A stretch of 64,000 nucleotides of DNA from the NCBI RefSeq assembly GCF_900099975.1, contig NZ_FNEI01000015.1, forward strand, positions 1-64,000, written 5' to 3'. The notes beneath the pieces are model-generated. The model saw only the letters and a program-made list of their open reading frames with translations. It did no database searches and was not told the origin of the DNA. How positions within the stretch are numbered: the first letter of the stretch is position 1; every line of letters begins with the position of its first letter. Positions 42,891 to 51,642 of this stretch are shown piece by piece. A program made the position numbers and the translations under genes. The DNA is from Arthrobacter cupressi. Its GTDB lineage: Bacteria; Actinomycetota; Actinomycetes; Actinomycetales; Micrococcaceae.

Positions 42891-42933
42891 CTCCTGCTCC
42901 CTCCGTGGGGTCCTTATGTCCCTCCAGAGTACC

Positions 42934-42959
42934 CTAATTGTTAGTGCACTAATAATTAG
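42934..42959. promoter_or_regulatory. 26-base near-perfect palindrome, likely OhrR operator
   Basis: CTAATTGTTAGTGCACTAAT followed by AATTAG: the central TTAGTGCACTAA is a perfect 12-base palindrome and the outer CTAATT/AATTAG arms pair exactly, leaving one mismatched pair. It lies 50 bases upstream of the OhrR start and 44 upstream of the divergent small gene. AT-rich palindromes of this size between divergent genes are usual for MarR/OhrR repressors. Confidence 0.7.
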
Positions 42960-43008
42960 CGTGGCGAGATAAGCTTGAAGGGCAAGCCCGGCCAAACCAA
43001 GGAGGACC

Positions 43009-43497
43009 ATGTCCACGCCTGCCGAGGACGATCTCCTCCTCGAACGCCAGCTCTGCTTTGCCCTCACTGTCGCCTCGCGCAGCGTGGTGGGGATCTACAA
43101 GCCCGTCCTGGAACGCATGGGCCTGACCCATCCGCAGTACCTGGTGATGCTTGCCCTCTGGGAGCGCAGTCCGCGGAGCCTCAAGGACATCAGCGACGCC
43201 CTCCTGCACGAACCCGCCACCCTCTCGCCCATCCTGAGGCGCCTGGAAGAGGCGGGCCTGCTCACCCGCGAACGGGTCCCCGGCAACGAGCGCGCCCTCG
43301 CGGTGACCCTGACGAAAGCCGGGGCAGACCTCCGGGAACAGGCCACCGCGGTGCCGGGAACCATCATGGAGCGGCTGGGCCTGAGCCGGGAGGAAGTGGC
43401 CGACCTCCACGCGGCCATGACCGGCCTGATCGCGGCCACCCGGCGGCCGGCCCCGGTCCTGGCTGCACAGCCGGTCCACGCCGCCCAGCCCGGATAA
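43009..43497 (+). CDS. OhrR-type MarR family redox-sensing regulator
   Basis: 162 residues with GGAGGACC before the ATG. LERQLCFALTVASRSVVGIY has the conserved Cys (C16) that in OhrR is oxidised by organic hydroperoxides, causing release from DNA. The winged helix follows with LHEPATLSPILRRLEEAGLL and RVPGNERALAVTLTKAG. No ohr peroxidase gene is seen nearby, so its target is unknown; itself and the divergent small gene are the first candidates. The C-terminal 20 residues are Ala/Pro-rich. It is followed closely by the SSI-like lipoprotein gene. Confidence 0.85.
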   Translation: MSTPAEDDLLLERQLCFALTVASRSVVGIYKPVLERMGLTHPQYLVMLALWERSPRSLKDISDALLHEPATLSPILRRLEEAGLLTRERVPGNERALAVTLTKAGADLREQATAVPGTIMERLGLSREEVADLHAAMTGLIAATRRPAPVLAAQPVHAAQPG

Positions 43498-43536
43498 AGC
43501 AGCCGGGATAAAATGGCAGAAAGCAAGGAGCCCCGC

Positions 43537-44145
43537 ATGCGACCGCGATTCGTCCGCACCGCCCTGGCCCTGGCCGCCGTAGGTGGAACCGTCGTCGGAC
43601 TGGCCGCCTGCTCGCCCGGCACCGGCGGTGGCACCCCCACCACTTCCTCCCCTTCAAGCTCGGCGGCCCCCACCAGCACGCCGCCGGACGCGAGCCCCAG
43701 CCCCGGCGTTTCGAGCGGCGGGCTGCTCCCGGACGAGACCGAGTCCCCCGGCACCAAACCGGTACCCGCGCCGCCGTCGGCCGTGCCCACCGGCCCGGGC
43801 AAGGGCGACGTCGAACTCTCGATCCTCATCACGCCGTCCCCCGGTGCCGACCCCACCAGCTACACCCTGGTCTGCCAGGGTGGCGTGCCGTCCGCCGAAA
43901 GCAAGCACCCGGACGCCGCCGCGGCCTGCACCGCCCTGAAGGCCAACCCGGCGCTGCTCACCCGCGTCCCGAGGCCCACCGACCAGAACTGCGACCTGAA
44001 GTACGGCGGCCCGAAGACGGCGCTGGTCAGCGGCGCGGTGGACGGCGTGGGGGTCGAGTCCTCCTACAAGCTCACCGACGGCTGCGAGATCGCGGCCTGG
44101 GACGCCGCCCAGGCGGTGCTCGGCTCCAGTGGCGTTGGCGAGTAA
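43537..44145 (+). CDS. SSI-family (subtilisin inhibitor-like) lipoprotein
   Basis: 202 residues from the ATG at 43537, which has AAGGAG upstream; an ATG 24 bases earlier has none. Signal peptide with lipobox LAAC, then a Ser/Thr/Pro-rich linker of about 75 residues, then an SSI domain: YTLVCQGG, AAACTAL, NCDLKYGGPKTALVSGAVDG and LTDGCEIAAWD, with the four domain Cys present. Streptomyces SSI proteins block subtilisin-like proteases outside the cell; the reactive loop residue is not certain here. Lipid anchoring to the membrane is unusual for secreted SSI. The next gene overlaps its end. Confidence 0.8.
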   Translation: MRPRFVRTALALAAVGGTVVGLAACSPGTGGGTPTTSSPSSSAAPTSTPPDASPSPGVSSGGLLPDETESPGTKPVPAPPSAVPTGPGKGDVELSILITPSPGADPTSYTLVCQGGVPSAESKHPDAAAACTALKANPALLTRVPRPTDQNCDLKYGGPKTALVSGAVDGVGVESSYKLTDGCEIAAWDAAQAVLGSSGVGE

Positions 44146-45064
44146 GCAGCGGCTGCTCCCGGAAGAGCAATGGCTCCCCCTGGAAGCGGCCCACCACGAG
44201 CGTGTCCGGCGCTACGCGGACCCCTACCTGGAGCGCCGCTCCGCCGGGAAGAAACACCCTGTGGAGGACTTCCTCTTCACCTACTACACCCAGAAACCCG
44301 GCCAGTTGCTGCGCTGGCACCCGGGCGACGGCACCGTGCTGACCGGCCGGCGCGCCGCCGAACGCGTGGACTGGAAGTACTACACCCTGCTCGACGACGC
44401 CGGGCTGGCGGCCGCGGGCCTGCCGGCCGGAAGCACGGCGGTCGCCTTCGACCGCGCCCGCTTCGTGGCCGACCGCGCCGAGGCGCTCCGCTTCGCCGCG
44501 ATCATCCTGTCCGGGACCACGGCCCGCCCGGCCCAGTTCGCCTGCTTCGGGCTGCACGAATGGGCCATGGTCTACCGGCAGGACAAGTTCGACCTCCGCC
44601 ACGAATACCTCACCCTGCGGCTGGGCTCGGAGGGAACGGATGCCGTGGTGGAAGAGAACCGCATCCGTTGCTCCCATTTCGACGCCTTCCGTTTCTACAC
44701 TCCGGACGCCGTGCCGCTGAACGAAATCACGCCCACCCGCGAAAACCAGCGCTTCATGGAGCAGGCCGGCTGCCTGCACGCCAACATGGACCTCTACAAG
44801 TGGGCGTACAAGCTGGCGCCCGCGTTGCCCAGCGAACTGGTGATGGACTGCTTCGAGCTGTCCTGGCGGATCCGGGCCATGGACATGCAGGCTTCCCCGT
44901 ACGAACTCAGCGAGTGGGGCTACCCGGCCATCCGGATCGAGACGCCGGAGGGCAAGAACGAGTACGTTGGGCAGCAACGGGCCTTCGCCGCGGAGGCCCA
45001 GGAGCTGCGCGGCAGGCTCCTGGAGGAGATCCGGCCACTGCTGGAGCTGCTCGGAGCCACCTAA
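44129..45064 (+). CDS. Conserved actinobacterial protein, often labelled 3-methyladenine DNA glycosylase
   Basis: 311 residues from a GTG overlapping the previous gene by 17 bases; a TTG two codons on is as good. Conserved parts include HPVEDFLFTYYTQKPGQLLRWHPG and FGLHEWAMVYRQ (only short parts quoted). Related entries carry a glycosylase label as I recall, but I see neither a helix-hairpin-helix nor AlkA/MPG/TAG motifs, so the label is doubtful. Soluble, no signal peptide. It lies between two SSI-like genes on the same strand and overlaps the first, so it shares their transcript. Confidence 0.65.
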   Translation: MALASKQRLLPEEQWLPLEAAHHERVRRYADPYLERRSAGKKHPVEDFLFTYYTQKPGQLLRWHPGDGTVLTGRRAAERVDWKYYTLLDDAGLAAAGLPAGSTAVAFDRARFVADRAEALRFAAIILSGTTARPAQFACFGLHEWAMVYRQDKFDLRHEYLTLRLGSEGTDAVVEENRIRCSHFDAFRFYTPDAVPLNEITPTRENQRFMEQAGCLHANMDLYKWAYKLAPALPSELVMDCFELSWRIRAMDMQASPYELSEWGYPAIRIETPEGKNEYVGQQRAFAAEAQELRGRLLEEIRPLLELLGAT

Positions 45065-45092
45065 CGACCGAACACGCCTGAAGGGGAGAACA

Positions 45093-45452
45093 ATGGGCCA
45101 GTACGACGTCGACCTGACCGTGACGCTGCTCGAGTCGCCGGGCGCCCCGGAACGGGAGTTCGTGCTGCTCGCGTCCGGCGGCGAACCGGCCGATGGCTCC
45201 ACGGTGCCGGACCCGCTGGCGGCGCTTGCCGCCGTCGAGCAGTACGGGGAGGAGATCTTCTTCCCGGTGCCGCGACCGGACCGGCGCTGCACCCAGCAGT
45301 ACGGCGGGCCGCAGACGGCCACGGTGACCGGCAGCTTCCGCGGCCGCCAGGTGCGCTGCCGTTTCAGCCGCACGGACGGCTGCGAGATCGCGAAGTGGCG
45401 CAGCATGGCTCCGCTGCTGGGCGGCGTGCCAGGGTCGACCGGCGCCATCTAG
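45093..45452 (+). CDS. Second SSI-like protein, without signal peptide
   Basis: 119 residues from the ATG at 45093, with AAGGGGAG upstream. The second half of the SSI domain is clear: RRCTQQYGGPQTATVTGSF and RTDGCEIAKWRSM, matching the lipoprotein upstream (YGGPKTALVSGA, TDGCEIAAW). The first half has lost the Cys pair (ASGGE where SSI has a Cys), and there is no export signal, so a cytoplasmic role different from protease inhibition is likely. It ends 13 bases from the convergent EF-G2 gene. Confidence 0.75.
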   Translation: MGQYDVDLTVTLLESPGAPEREFVLLASGGEPADGSTVPDPLAALAAVEQYGEEIFFPVPRPDRRCTQQYGGPQTATVTGSFRGRQVRCRFSRTDGCEIAKWRSMAPLLGGVPGSTGAI

Positions 45453-45465
45453 GCGCACAGCCCGC

Positions 45466-47592
45466 TTAGGGCACGGGCTCGTGCCGCAGGTAGCTGCGCC
45501 GGAAGCTGCCGCCGCCCGCCGTCAGGGCCCGTAGTTCGAGGGCGTAGCGGAGCAGTTCCTGGTCCGGGACTTCGGCCGTGATCTCGGTGTTCCCTTCCCC
45601 TGACGAGGTTCCTGTCATCCGGCCGCGGCGCGCTGAGAGGTCGCTCATCACGGCGCCCACGTAGTCGTCGGGAACCCGGATGACCACGGACGAGACCGGT
45701 TCGAGCAGCTGGATGCGCCCGGCCGCGGCGGCTTCGCGCAGGGCCAGGGCCCCGGCGGCCTGGAAAGCGGCGTCGGAGGAGTCCACGCTGTGGGTCTTGC
45801 CGCCGTGCAGGATGACGCGGATGTCCACCACCGGGAAGCCCTCGGCCACGCCCTTCTGCATCTGCGCCCGCACGCCCTTCTCCACCGAGGTGATGAACGG
45901 CCCCGGGATCACGCCGCCCACCACCTTGTCCACGAATTCGAACCCGGCCCCGCGTTCGAGGGGCTCGACGTCGAGGTCGCAGATGGCGAACTGGCCGTGC
46001 CCGCCCGACTGCTTCACGTAGCGTCCATGACCACTGGCGGGGACCGCGAAGGTTTCCCGCAGCGGGGTGATGACGTCCACGGTCTGCAGCTTCACGCCCT
46101 GCTCCCGCAGCCGGTCCAGCACGACATCGGCGTGCGCCTGCCCGGTGCACCACAGCACCAACTGGTGGGTTTCGGGGTTGCGTTCCACCCGCAGTGCCGG
46201 ATCCCCGGCCGCCACCTTCGCCAGCCCCTTGGCGAGCGCGTCCTCGTCGCTGCGCGCCGCGGCTTCGACGGCCAAAGGCAGCAGGGGCTCGGGCATGTCC
46301 CAGACCCTGATCAGCAGGGGATCGTCCTTGGCGGACACGGTGTCCCCCGTTTCCGCGCTGGCCACCTTGCTCAGGGCGCAGATGTCGCCAGCCACGGCGA
46401 ACGGGACGGCCCGCAGCGCGGGGCCCCAGGGCGAATAGAGGTGGCTGGCCCGTTCATCGGCGTCGTGGTCCGGGTGGCCGCGTTCGGACAATCCCCTGCC
46501 ACCCACGTGCACGGCAATGTCCTCCCGCAAAGTCCCGGAGAAGACCCGCACCACGCAGACCTTGCCCAGGAAGGAGTCGACGCTGGTTTTGATGACCTCG
46601 GCAAGCAGTGGACCCCCGGGGTCGCAGGCCAGCCGTTTGTGCGGGCTGCCGTCCAGTCCGGTCGCCTCCGGAACCTCATGTTCCAGGGGCGAGGGGAAGG
46701 CCTTGCGCAACAGCTCCAGCAGCTCCGCCAGGCCGAGCCCGGTTCCGGCGGACACGGCGAGCACCGGGAAGAAGGAGCCGCGGGCGACGGCGGTTTCCAG
46801 ATCCGCCAGCAGGGTGTCCAGGGCAATCTCCTCGCCGCCGAGGTAGCGGTCCATGAGGGTCTCGTCCTCGCTTTCGGCGATCACTCCTTCGATCAGTTCG
46901 GCGCGGGCGCCCTCGACGGCGGCGAGTTCCGCGGCGTCCGCCGGCCGCGTTGGCGGCTGCCCGCCGTCGTCGGTGGTTCCGGATACGGTTCCGGCCAGCA
47001 GGTCCAGCAACCCGGTGATCTCGCCGCCCTTCCTGACGGGCACCTGCAGCGGCAGCACCGACTCGCCGAACGCGTCCCGGCAGGCCGCGACGGCGGCGTC
47101 GTAATCGGCGCGCGGGTGGTCCAGGCGGCTGATCGCCACGGCCCGCGGGGTCCCGGTCCGCTCGCACTCCTGCCACAGGGCCACCGTGGAGGCTTCGACG
47201 CGGTCGACCGCTGACACCACGAACAGGGCCGAATCCGCCGCGCGCAGGCCCGCCCGCAGGTCGCCTGTGAAGTCCGCGTACCCGGGGGTGTCGATCAGGT
47301 TCACCTTTACTCCGTCCAGGAGGAGCGGCACCACGGACAACCCCACGGAGCGTTGCTGGTGGACGGCGGCGGGGTCGGAGTCGCTGACCGTGGTGCCGTC
47401 CACGATCGAACCCATCCGGGAGATCACGCCGGTGGCAGCCAGGAGCGCTTCCACGAGCATGGTCTTGCCCGCCCCCGAGTGCCCCACGAGGGCGATGTTG
47501 CGGATCATGCCGGGCTGCTCGACGGCCAGGCCGGCCCCGCCTTCATTCCGCCGGGTCTCTTTGCTTTGTCCGCTTGCACTCTTTACCGACAT
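45466..47592 (-). CDS. Elongation factor G-like protein EF-G2
   Basis: 708 residues with the five-domain EF-G layout. G1 is VGHSGAGKT (37-44), G3 is IDTPGYADF, but the G4 guanine-specificity motif NKxD reads SRLD (AISRLDHP), a change seen in the actinobacterial EF-G2 branch. Domains III-V end with an EF-G C-terminal signature (PLREAAAAGRIQLLEPV). Canonical EF-G promotes translocation; mycobacterial EF-G2 has been reported to bind GTP without ribosome-stimulated hydrolysis, so its job is unsettled. Single gene, convergent with the SSI-like gene and downstream of the subtilase on the same strand. Confidence 0.92.
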   Translation of the reverse strand: MSVKSASGQSKETRRNEGGAGLAVEQPGMIRNIALVGHSGAGKTMLVEALLAATGVISRMGSIVDGTTVSDSDPAAVHQQRSVGLSVVPLLLDGVKVNLIDTPGYADFTGDLRAGLRAADSALFVVSAVDRVEASTVALWQECERTGTPRAVAISRLDHPRADYDAAVAACRDAFGESVLPLQVPVRKGGEITGLLDLLAGTVSGTTDDGGQPPTRPADAAELAAVEGARAELIEGVIAESEDETLMDRYLGGEEIALDTLLADLETAVARGSFFPVLAVSAGTGLGLAELLELLRKAFPSPLEHEVPEATGLDGSPHKRLACDPGGPLLAEVIKTSVDSFLGKVCVVRVFSGTLREDIAVHVGGRGLSERGHPDHDADERASHLYSPWGPALRAVPFAVAGDICALSKVASAETGDTVSAKDDPLLIRVWDMPEPLLPLAVEAAARSDEDALAKGLAKVAAGDPALRVERNPETHQLVLWCTGQAHADVVLDRLREQGVKLQTVDVITPLRETFAVPASGHGRYVKQSGGHGQFAICDLDVEPLERGAGFEFVDKVVGGVIPGPFITSVEKGVRAQMQKGVAEGFPVVDIRVILHGGKTHSVDSSDAAFQAAGALALREAAAAGRIQLLEPVSSVVIRVPDDYVGAVMSDLSARRGRMTGTSSGEGNTEITAEVPDQELLRYALELRALTAGGGSFRRSYLRHEPVP

Positions 47593-47722
47593 GGGGACCT
47601 CCTGGAAAAAGCTGCCGCCGGGCGTTTACACCGATTCGACACCCGGCGGGCACCTTGCGGCAAGAGCATGTGGCGCACGATGTGCATGAGGTTCCGTTCG
47701 AGGGCTCCCCGGGCCGGGCACG

Positions 47723-47761
47723 GAAAAAGCTGCGGCCTGCGGGATCTCCGCCGGCCGCAGC
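47723..47761 (-). terminator. Intrinsic terminator of the subtilase gene
   Basis: On the minus strand GCTGCGGCC and GGCCGCAGC form a stem, followed by TTTTT (47724-47728). It is 25 bases beyond the subtilase stop codon. A proper stem plus T-run makes this the clearest intrinsic terminator in the window. Confidence 0.85.
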
Positions 47762-47785
47762 CCTCTTGTTATCCGGGAAAGGTGG

Positions 47786-50700
47786 TCAGCCCGCGTTGTC
47801 CGGGAGCACGCGTTCCCCGACCTGCAGCTTCTCCCCGGCTGGGGCACCGCCCAGCTGCTGTTCGGGGGCAACCGCCACCGCGCCGTCGGCCGCGATGATC
47901 ACGGAAACGAAGGTCGGCGAGCTGGTGCCCTCGAAGCTCAGGCGGCCGATGTAGGAGCCCGGCTCCAGGCCCGTCCAGGCCAGGGTGATCTGGCCCTTCT
48001 TGCCGTTCTTGAGCTTGATCGGGTTCGGCGTCACCGTGGCGTTGCCTTCGTTGCTGCCCAGGATGGCGGCATCGACGCTGGCCTTGGTGGGCCGGTTGTC
48101 CGGGCTCGCGAACAGGTTGGCCAGGACGGTGTAGGTGCCGGCTTCCGGGTTCTCGATCGAGAGGGATTCGCTGGCACTCGCGGTGGCGGCACTGAGCAGT
48201 TCGCCGGACGGCGTGAAGACGTACAGGTCGAAGTCCGCTTGAGCGTCGGCGGAGATCACGGAGAACTTCGCCAGCGCGGCGCCCTCGGCAACCTCAGCGT
48301 CCACGAGGACGTTGGAGTCGTCGTTGGCGAACGCTGCCGGGCCCGGCACCAGCTCGGTGGCCGTGGAGTTCGCCTTGGACAGGCCGTCCAGGGTGACGGC
48401 GGTGGCCGAATCCGTGCCGGAAAGGATGCTGATGGCGGCCGATCCGTCCGCCTGGTCCGAGGTGAAGGAGAGGTCCCTGCCGGCGATCACCGACTGGGGA
48501 CGGACCGCCACCGGGGAAACCACCGACTTGCCGGCGCCCTCCCATTTCAGGGAACCCATCGCGAACTTGGCCAGGGCGACGTTCTTGTTCTCGAAGGTGA
48601 CCTTGAAGGACTTCTTCTGCCCGGCGGCGTCGAAGCTCAGCACGGACGGCGTGATCTTGACGTTGATGCCCGGGACGCTGGCGCTGGCCCGGTACACGCC
48701 CGGGGTGAGCGCGGTCAGGGTGCGGGTGACGGTGATCTTGCCGGCCAGGTTGCCCAGGGCGAAGGACGGAACGTTCATGTTCCGCGCTTCGGTGCTCCCG
48801 AGGCCCGGGATGCCCAGGTCCACGCCGGTGCCCTGGATGAACTTCAGGTAATCCTCCGTGGAGGCGTCGTAGACCAGGCCCGGATCCAGGACCCGGGCAG
48901 CATCGATGTGGCCCGCGCCGGTGGCGAAGACATCGGTGTTCTTGCTGCCGTCGGCGTTGACCACGTCCGAGGCGGTGGTCATCATGGCCGATTTCACCGT
49001 GGCCGGGGACCACGTGGGGTTCTTGGCCAGGATGAGGGCGCCGAAGCCTGCGATGTGCGGGGAAGCCATCGAGGTGCCGGAGAGGAACCCGAAGCTGTCC
49101 CCGCCGGTGCCGATCGGCGAGACGCCGGCCAGTACGGCCACGCCCGGGGCGGCGACGTCCGGCTTCAGCAGGTCCGAATCGCTGGCGGCGAGCGGGCCGC
49201 GGGAGGAGAACCCGGCGATCTGCGGCTGCGCCTCAAGGGGCAGGCCGGTGGTGTCGTGGTCGATCAGGGAAACGGTGAGCGCGGGGTTCGCCGCCACCTT
49301 CTGCTTGATTTCGCCGGTGGCCGGCGGGTTCACGTGGACGGTGGGGACGGAGTGCTTGTCCGTGTCCAAGGAGGAGCTGGCGAGGTTCACCAGGATCATG
49401 CCCACGCCGCCGCCGCGCTTGACCTCGGCGCTCTTGGCCACGCGGTCCACCACGCCGCGGTCGCAGACCACCACCTTGCCGGCGATCGCCGCCGGATCCA
49501 GCGAACCGGGCGCGCAGATGGCTGCGTTGCCCGTGCCGGAGGCCGCGTTGGCGGAAAGGACCACGCCGGCGTCGTGCACTTCGGCGTTCATGATGCTGGC
49601 GCCGCGGTACTTGCTGCCGTCGGAGAACTCCACTGTCCCCTGCAGTTCCTGGGAGAAGCTGCTGGCGGCCACCGTGGTCAGCCAGGGTGCGCCGTGGTTG
49701 ACGGTTCCGGCGGTGGGGCCGGAGTTGCCGGCGGACACGGCCACGAAGATGCCCGCGGAGGCGGCGGAGAGGAAGGCCAGGGACACCGGATCGGTGGTGG
49801 TGTCGGTGGAGCCGGAGATGGAGTAGTTCAGGACGTCCACGCCGTCGGCGATGGCCTGGTCGATCGCGTCCACGGAGGCTGATCCGTAGCAGCCGCCGGT
49901 GTTGGGGTCATCGTCTTCCCAGCACACCTTGTAGATGGAGAGCTTGGCCGCCGGAGCCACGCCGCTGGTGATGCCGAAGCTGCGCCCATCCACGGTGGCT
50001 TCGACGTCGGAGTTGCCGGCCGCGGTGCTGGCGGTGTGGGTGCCGTGGCTGTCCACGTCTACCGGGGAAATGCGCTCCTGTGGTGCGCGGTGCTCCTCAG
50101 GGACGGTTTCGAGGAAGGCATCGGCGAAGTAGTGGGCGCTGAGGACCTTGGAATTGCACGCGGTGCCGTCAAAGTCCTGGCCGGTCTGGCATTCGCCAAC
50201 GAAGGTGTCGCCGTCGGCCTTCAGCATGGCGATCTTGCCGTCGGCAGTGCGGTACGGGACGCCCACCTGGGGGTTGCCGCTGAGGGGCTGGACCGGCTCA
50301 CCGGTGAAGAAAGCGCTCGACGGCGTGTAGCCGGTATCGATCACACCCACCACGGTGCCGGCACCGGCGTTGGCCTTGCCGCCGAAGCGGGTCTCCCAGA
50401 GACCGCCCGGGCCACTGAGCTTCAGGAAGTCGGTAGTGGAGTAGTCCGGCGAACGCTGCGTGTCCGGGGCAACCAGGAGGACCTTCGGGTTCTTGGCGAG
50501 GTTGACGGCCTGCTCCGCCGTGAGGTTGGCGCTGAAGCCGTTGAGCGCCGCGGTGAAGTCCCGCTTGATGCTGACGTTCTCCCGGGCGGCCACTTCGCGC
50601 TGCTGCTGCTGGAGGTGGGACTGGTAGCGCTGGACTTCGTTCCTGCGCACATCCAGCTTCTTGCCCGCTTGCGGCTTGGTGGCCGCATAGCCCGGGGTGC

Positions 50701-50944
50701 CGCCGTCGTAGGTGGCCGCGGGCTTTTCCGCGAGCACCACAATGTAGCGTCCGTCTTTGTACGCCTGGGGATCAAGGGTCTTCTTGATCGCGGCGGTGGT
50801 ACTCCCCTGTGCCGGGGCGGCCTGCGCCGGTGCCAGCGCCATGGACGACAGCAGCACCGGTACGCCCACGGCCAGTGCCGCAGCTCTTCGAAGGCCCCCG
50901 CTTCCGACGAAGCTCTTTCCTCTTGATTTCACGAGTGATTGCAC
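47786..50944 (-). CDS. Secreted S8 family serine peptidase (subtilase) with PA domain
   Basis: 1052 residues from a GTG. A signal peptide ends near AQAAPA (about residue 43), then an I9-type propeptide inhibitor (YIVVLAEKPAATYDGG to residue 165). The catalytic triad is D203 (VIDTGY), H300 (SHGTHTAS) and S625 (SGTSMASPH), with oxyanion N407 in SAGNSGP. A PA domain is inserted between N407 and S625. The C-terminal 350 residues are Fn3- and PPC-like beta domains (FDLYVFTPSG). It resembles large plant-cucumisin-like subtilases of actinobacteria that degrade protein outside the cell. No sortase signal. SSI-like genes lie two genes away. A good intrinsic terminator follows. Confidence 0.93.
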   Translation of the reverse strand: MQSLVKSRGKSFVGSGGLRRAAALAVGVPVLLSSMALAPAQAAPAQGSTTAAIKKTLDPQAYKDGRYIVVLAEKPAATYDGGTPGYAATKPQAGKKLDVRRNEVQRYQSHLQQQQREVAARENVSIKRDFTAALNGFSANLTAEQAVNLAKNPKVLLVAPDTQRSPDYSTTDFLKLSGPGGLWETRFGGKANAGAGTVVGVIDTGYTPSSAFFTGEPVQPLSGNPQVGVPYRTADGKIAMLKADGDTFVGECQTGQDFDGTACNSKVLSAHYFADAFLETVPEEHRAPQERISPVDVDSHGTHTASTAAGNSDVEATVDGRSFGITSGVAPAAKLSIYKVCWEDDDPNTGGCYGSASVDAIDQAIADGVDVLNYSISGSTDTTTDPVSLAFLSAASAGIFVAVSAGNSGPTAGTVNHGAPWLTTVAASSFSQELQGTVEFSDGSKYRGASIMNAEVHDAGVVLSANAASGTGNAAICAPGSLDPAAIAGKVVVCDRGVVDRVAKSAEVKRGGGVGMILVNLASSSLDTDKHSVPTVHVNPPATGEIKQKVAANPALTVSLIDHDTTGLPLEAQPQIAGFSSRGPLAASDSDLLKPDVAAPGVAVLAGVSPIGTGGDSFGFLSGTSMASPHIAGFGALILAKNPTWSPATVKSAMMTTASDVVNADGSKNTDVFATGAGHIDAARVLDPGLVYDASTEDYLKFIQGTGVDLGIPGLGSTEARNMNVPSFALGNLAGKITVTRTLTALTPGVYRASASVPGINVKITPSVLSFDAAGQKKSFKVTFENKNVALAKFAMGSLKWEGAGKSVVSPVAVRPQSVIAGRDLSFTSDQADGSAAISILSGTDSATAVTLDGLSKANSTATELVPGPAAFANDDSNVLVDAEVAEGAALAKFSVISADAQADFDLYVFTPSGELLSAATASASESLSIENPEAGTYTVLANLFASPDNRPTKASVDAAILGSNEGNATVTPNPIKLKNGKKGQITLAWTGLEPGSYIGRLSFEGTSSPTFVSVIIAADGAVAVAPEQQLGGAPAGEKLQVGERVLPDNAG

Positions 50945-51175
50945 CTTTCTACAGGCGATCCGCGCGGTCGCACCGGATCAATCAACTGGGAATGCTGCCA
51001 ACTTGGAATGCCGCCGGGTTGACAGTTTTTGACAACCGCTCGGAAGCAATCGCTTCATACAGTACAGAGCGAGAGCTGAATATGACATAGGGCACAAAGT
51101 CTGATTTCACGCTTGTCACACGGCGGCCCGGCACATGGATCCGGAGCAAGGGATCCGGCACAGGAACCCAGGCAC

Positions 51176-51213
51176 GGAAAAGGGCACGCTCCGAATGGAG
51201 CGTGCCCTTTTCC
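51176..51213 (-). terminator. Strong terminator after the DUF1540 gene
   Basis: GGAAAAGGGCACGCTCC (51176-51192) and its exact complement (51197-51213) form a 17-bp stem with a GAAT loop; on the minus strand the right arm ends CCCTTTTCC. It is 14 bases after the DUF1540 stop. It may work in both directions. The 283-base gap 50945-51227 otherwise holds the subtilase promoter, with no gene seen. Confidence 0.85.
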
Positions 51214-51227
51214 GGCTTTGTGGTGTG

Positions 51228-51518
51228 TCAGGCGTGTTCGTATGTGAGGCAGTCCGCCGCTTCGGCGCCCGGACCGACCCTCACGTCATGCGCCTCGCAC
51301 ATGAGGTGGTTGTTGTGGATGCATTCGCTGCGCTGACAGGCACCGACGTGGGCCAGAACCTTGGGAAGGCCGCCCATGGCCGTGGTGTCGATGAACGTGG
51401 CGCACGAGGCGTGGTCCGCCGTGCCGCCAATGGTGATTCCGTACGCGGTACAACCGTCATGGTTGAATCCGCAGCTGCCAACGCTGCAGGCGGAGACTTC
51501 GGCAACGTGTTCGGTCAT
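51228..51518 (-). CDS. DUF1540 protein with two Cys-rich repeats
   Basis: 96 residues from the ATG at 51518, preceded by AGGAGG. Two DUF1540 units are visible: ACSVGSCGFNHDGCTAYGI with a later Cys, and ACQRSECIHNNHLMCEAHDV with a later Cys, each with the C-x4-C-x6-C-x(n)-C spacing suited to metal or disulfide binding. Family function is unknown; in actinobacteria it is small, soluble and often induced in stationary phase. It is monocistronic with its own strong terminator. Confidence 0.85.
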   Translation of the reverse strand: MTEHVAEVSACSVGSCGFNHDGCTAYGITIGGTADHASCATFIDTTAMGGLPKVLAHVGACQRSECIHNNHLMCEAHDVRVGPGAEAADCLTYEHA

Positions 51519-51642
51519 GGTTCCTCCTGGCTCGGTCCTCGAAAATCCGGTTGTCGGTTCAGCGGGAAATGACCCGGCATGGAACCAAACTACGCCCGAT
51601 TTCCGGACTTTAACCCGCAGGATTAGCGCATTTGTACGTTCG

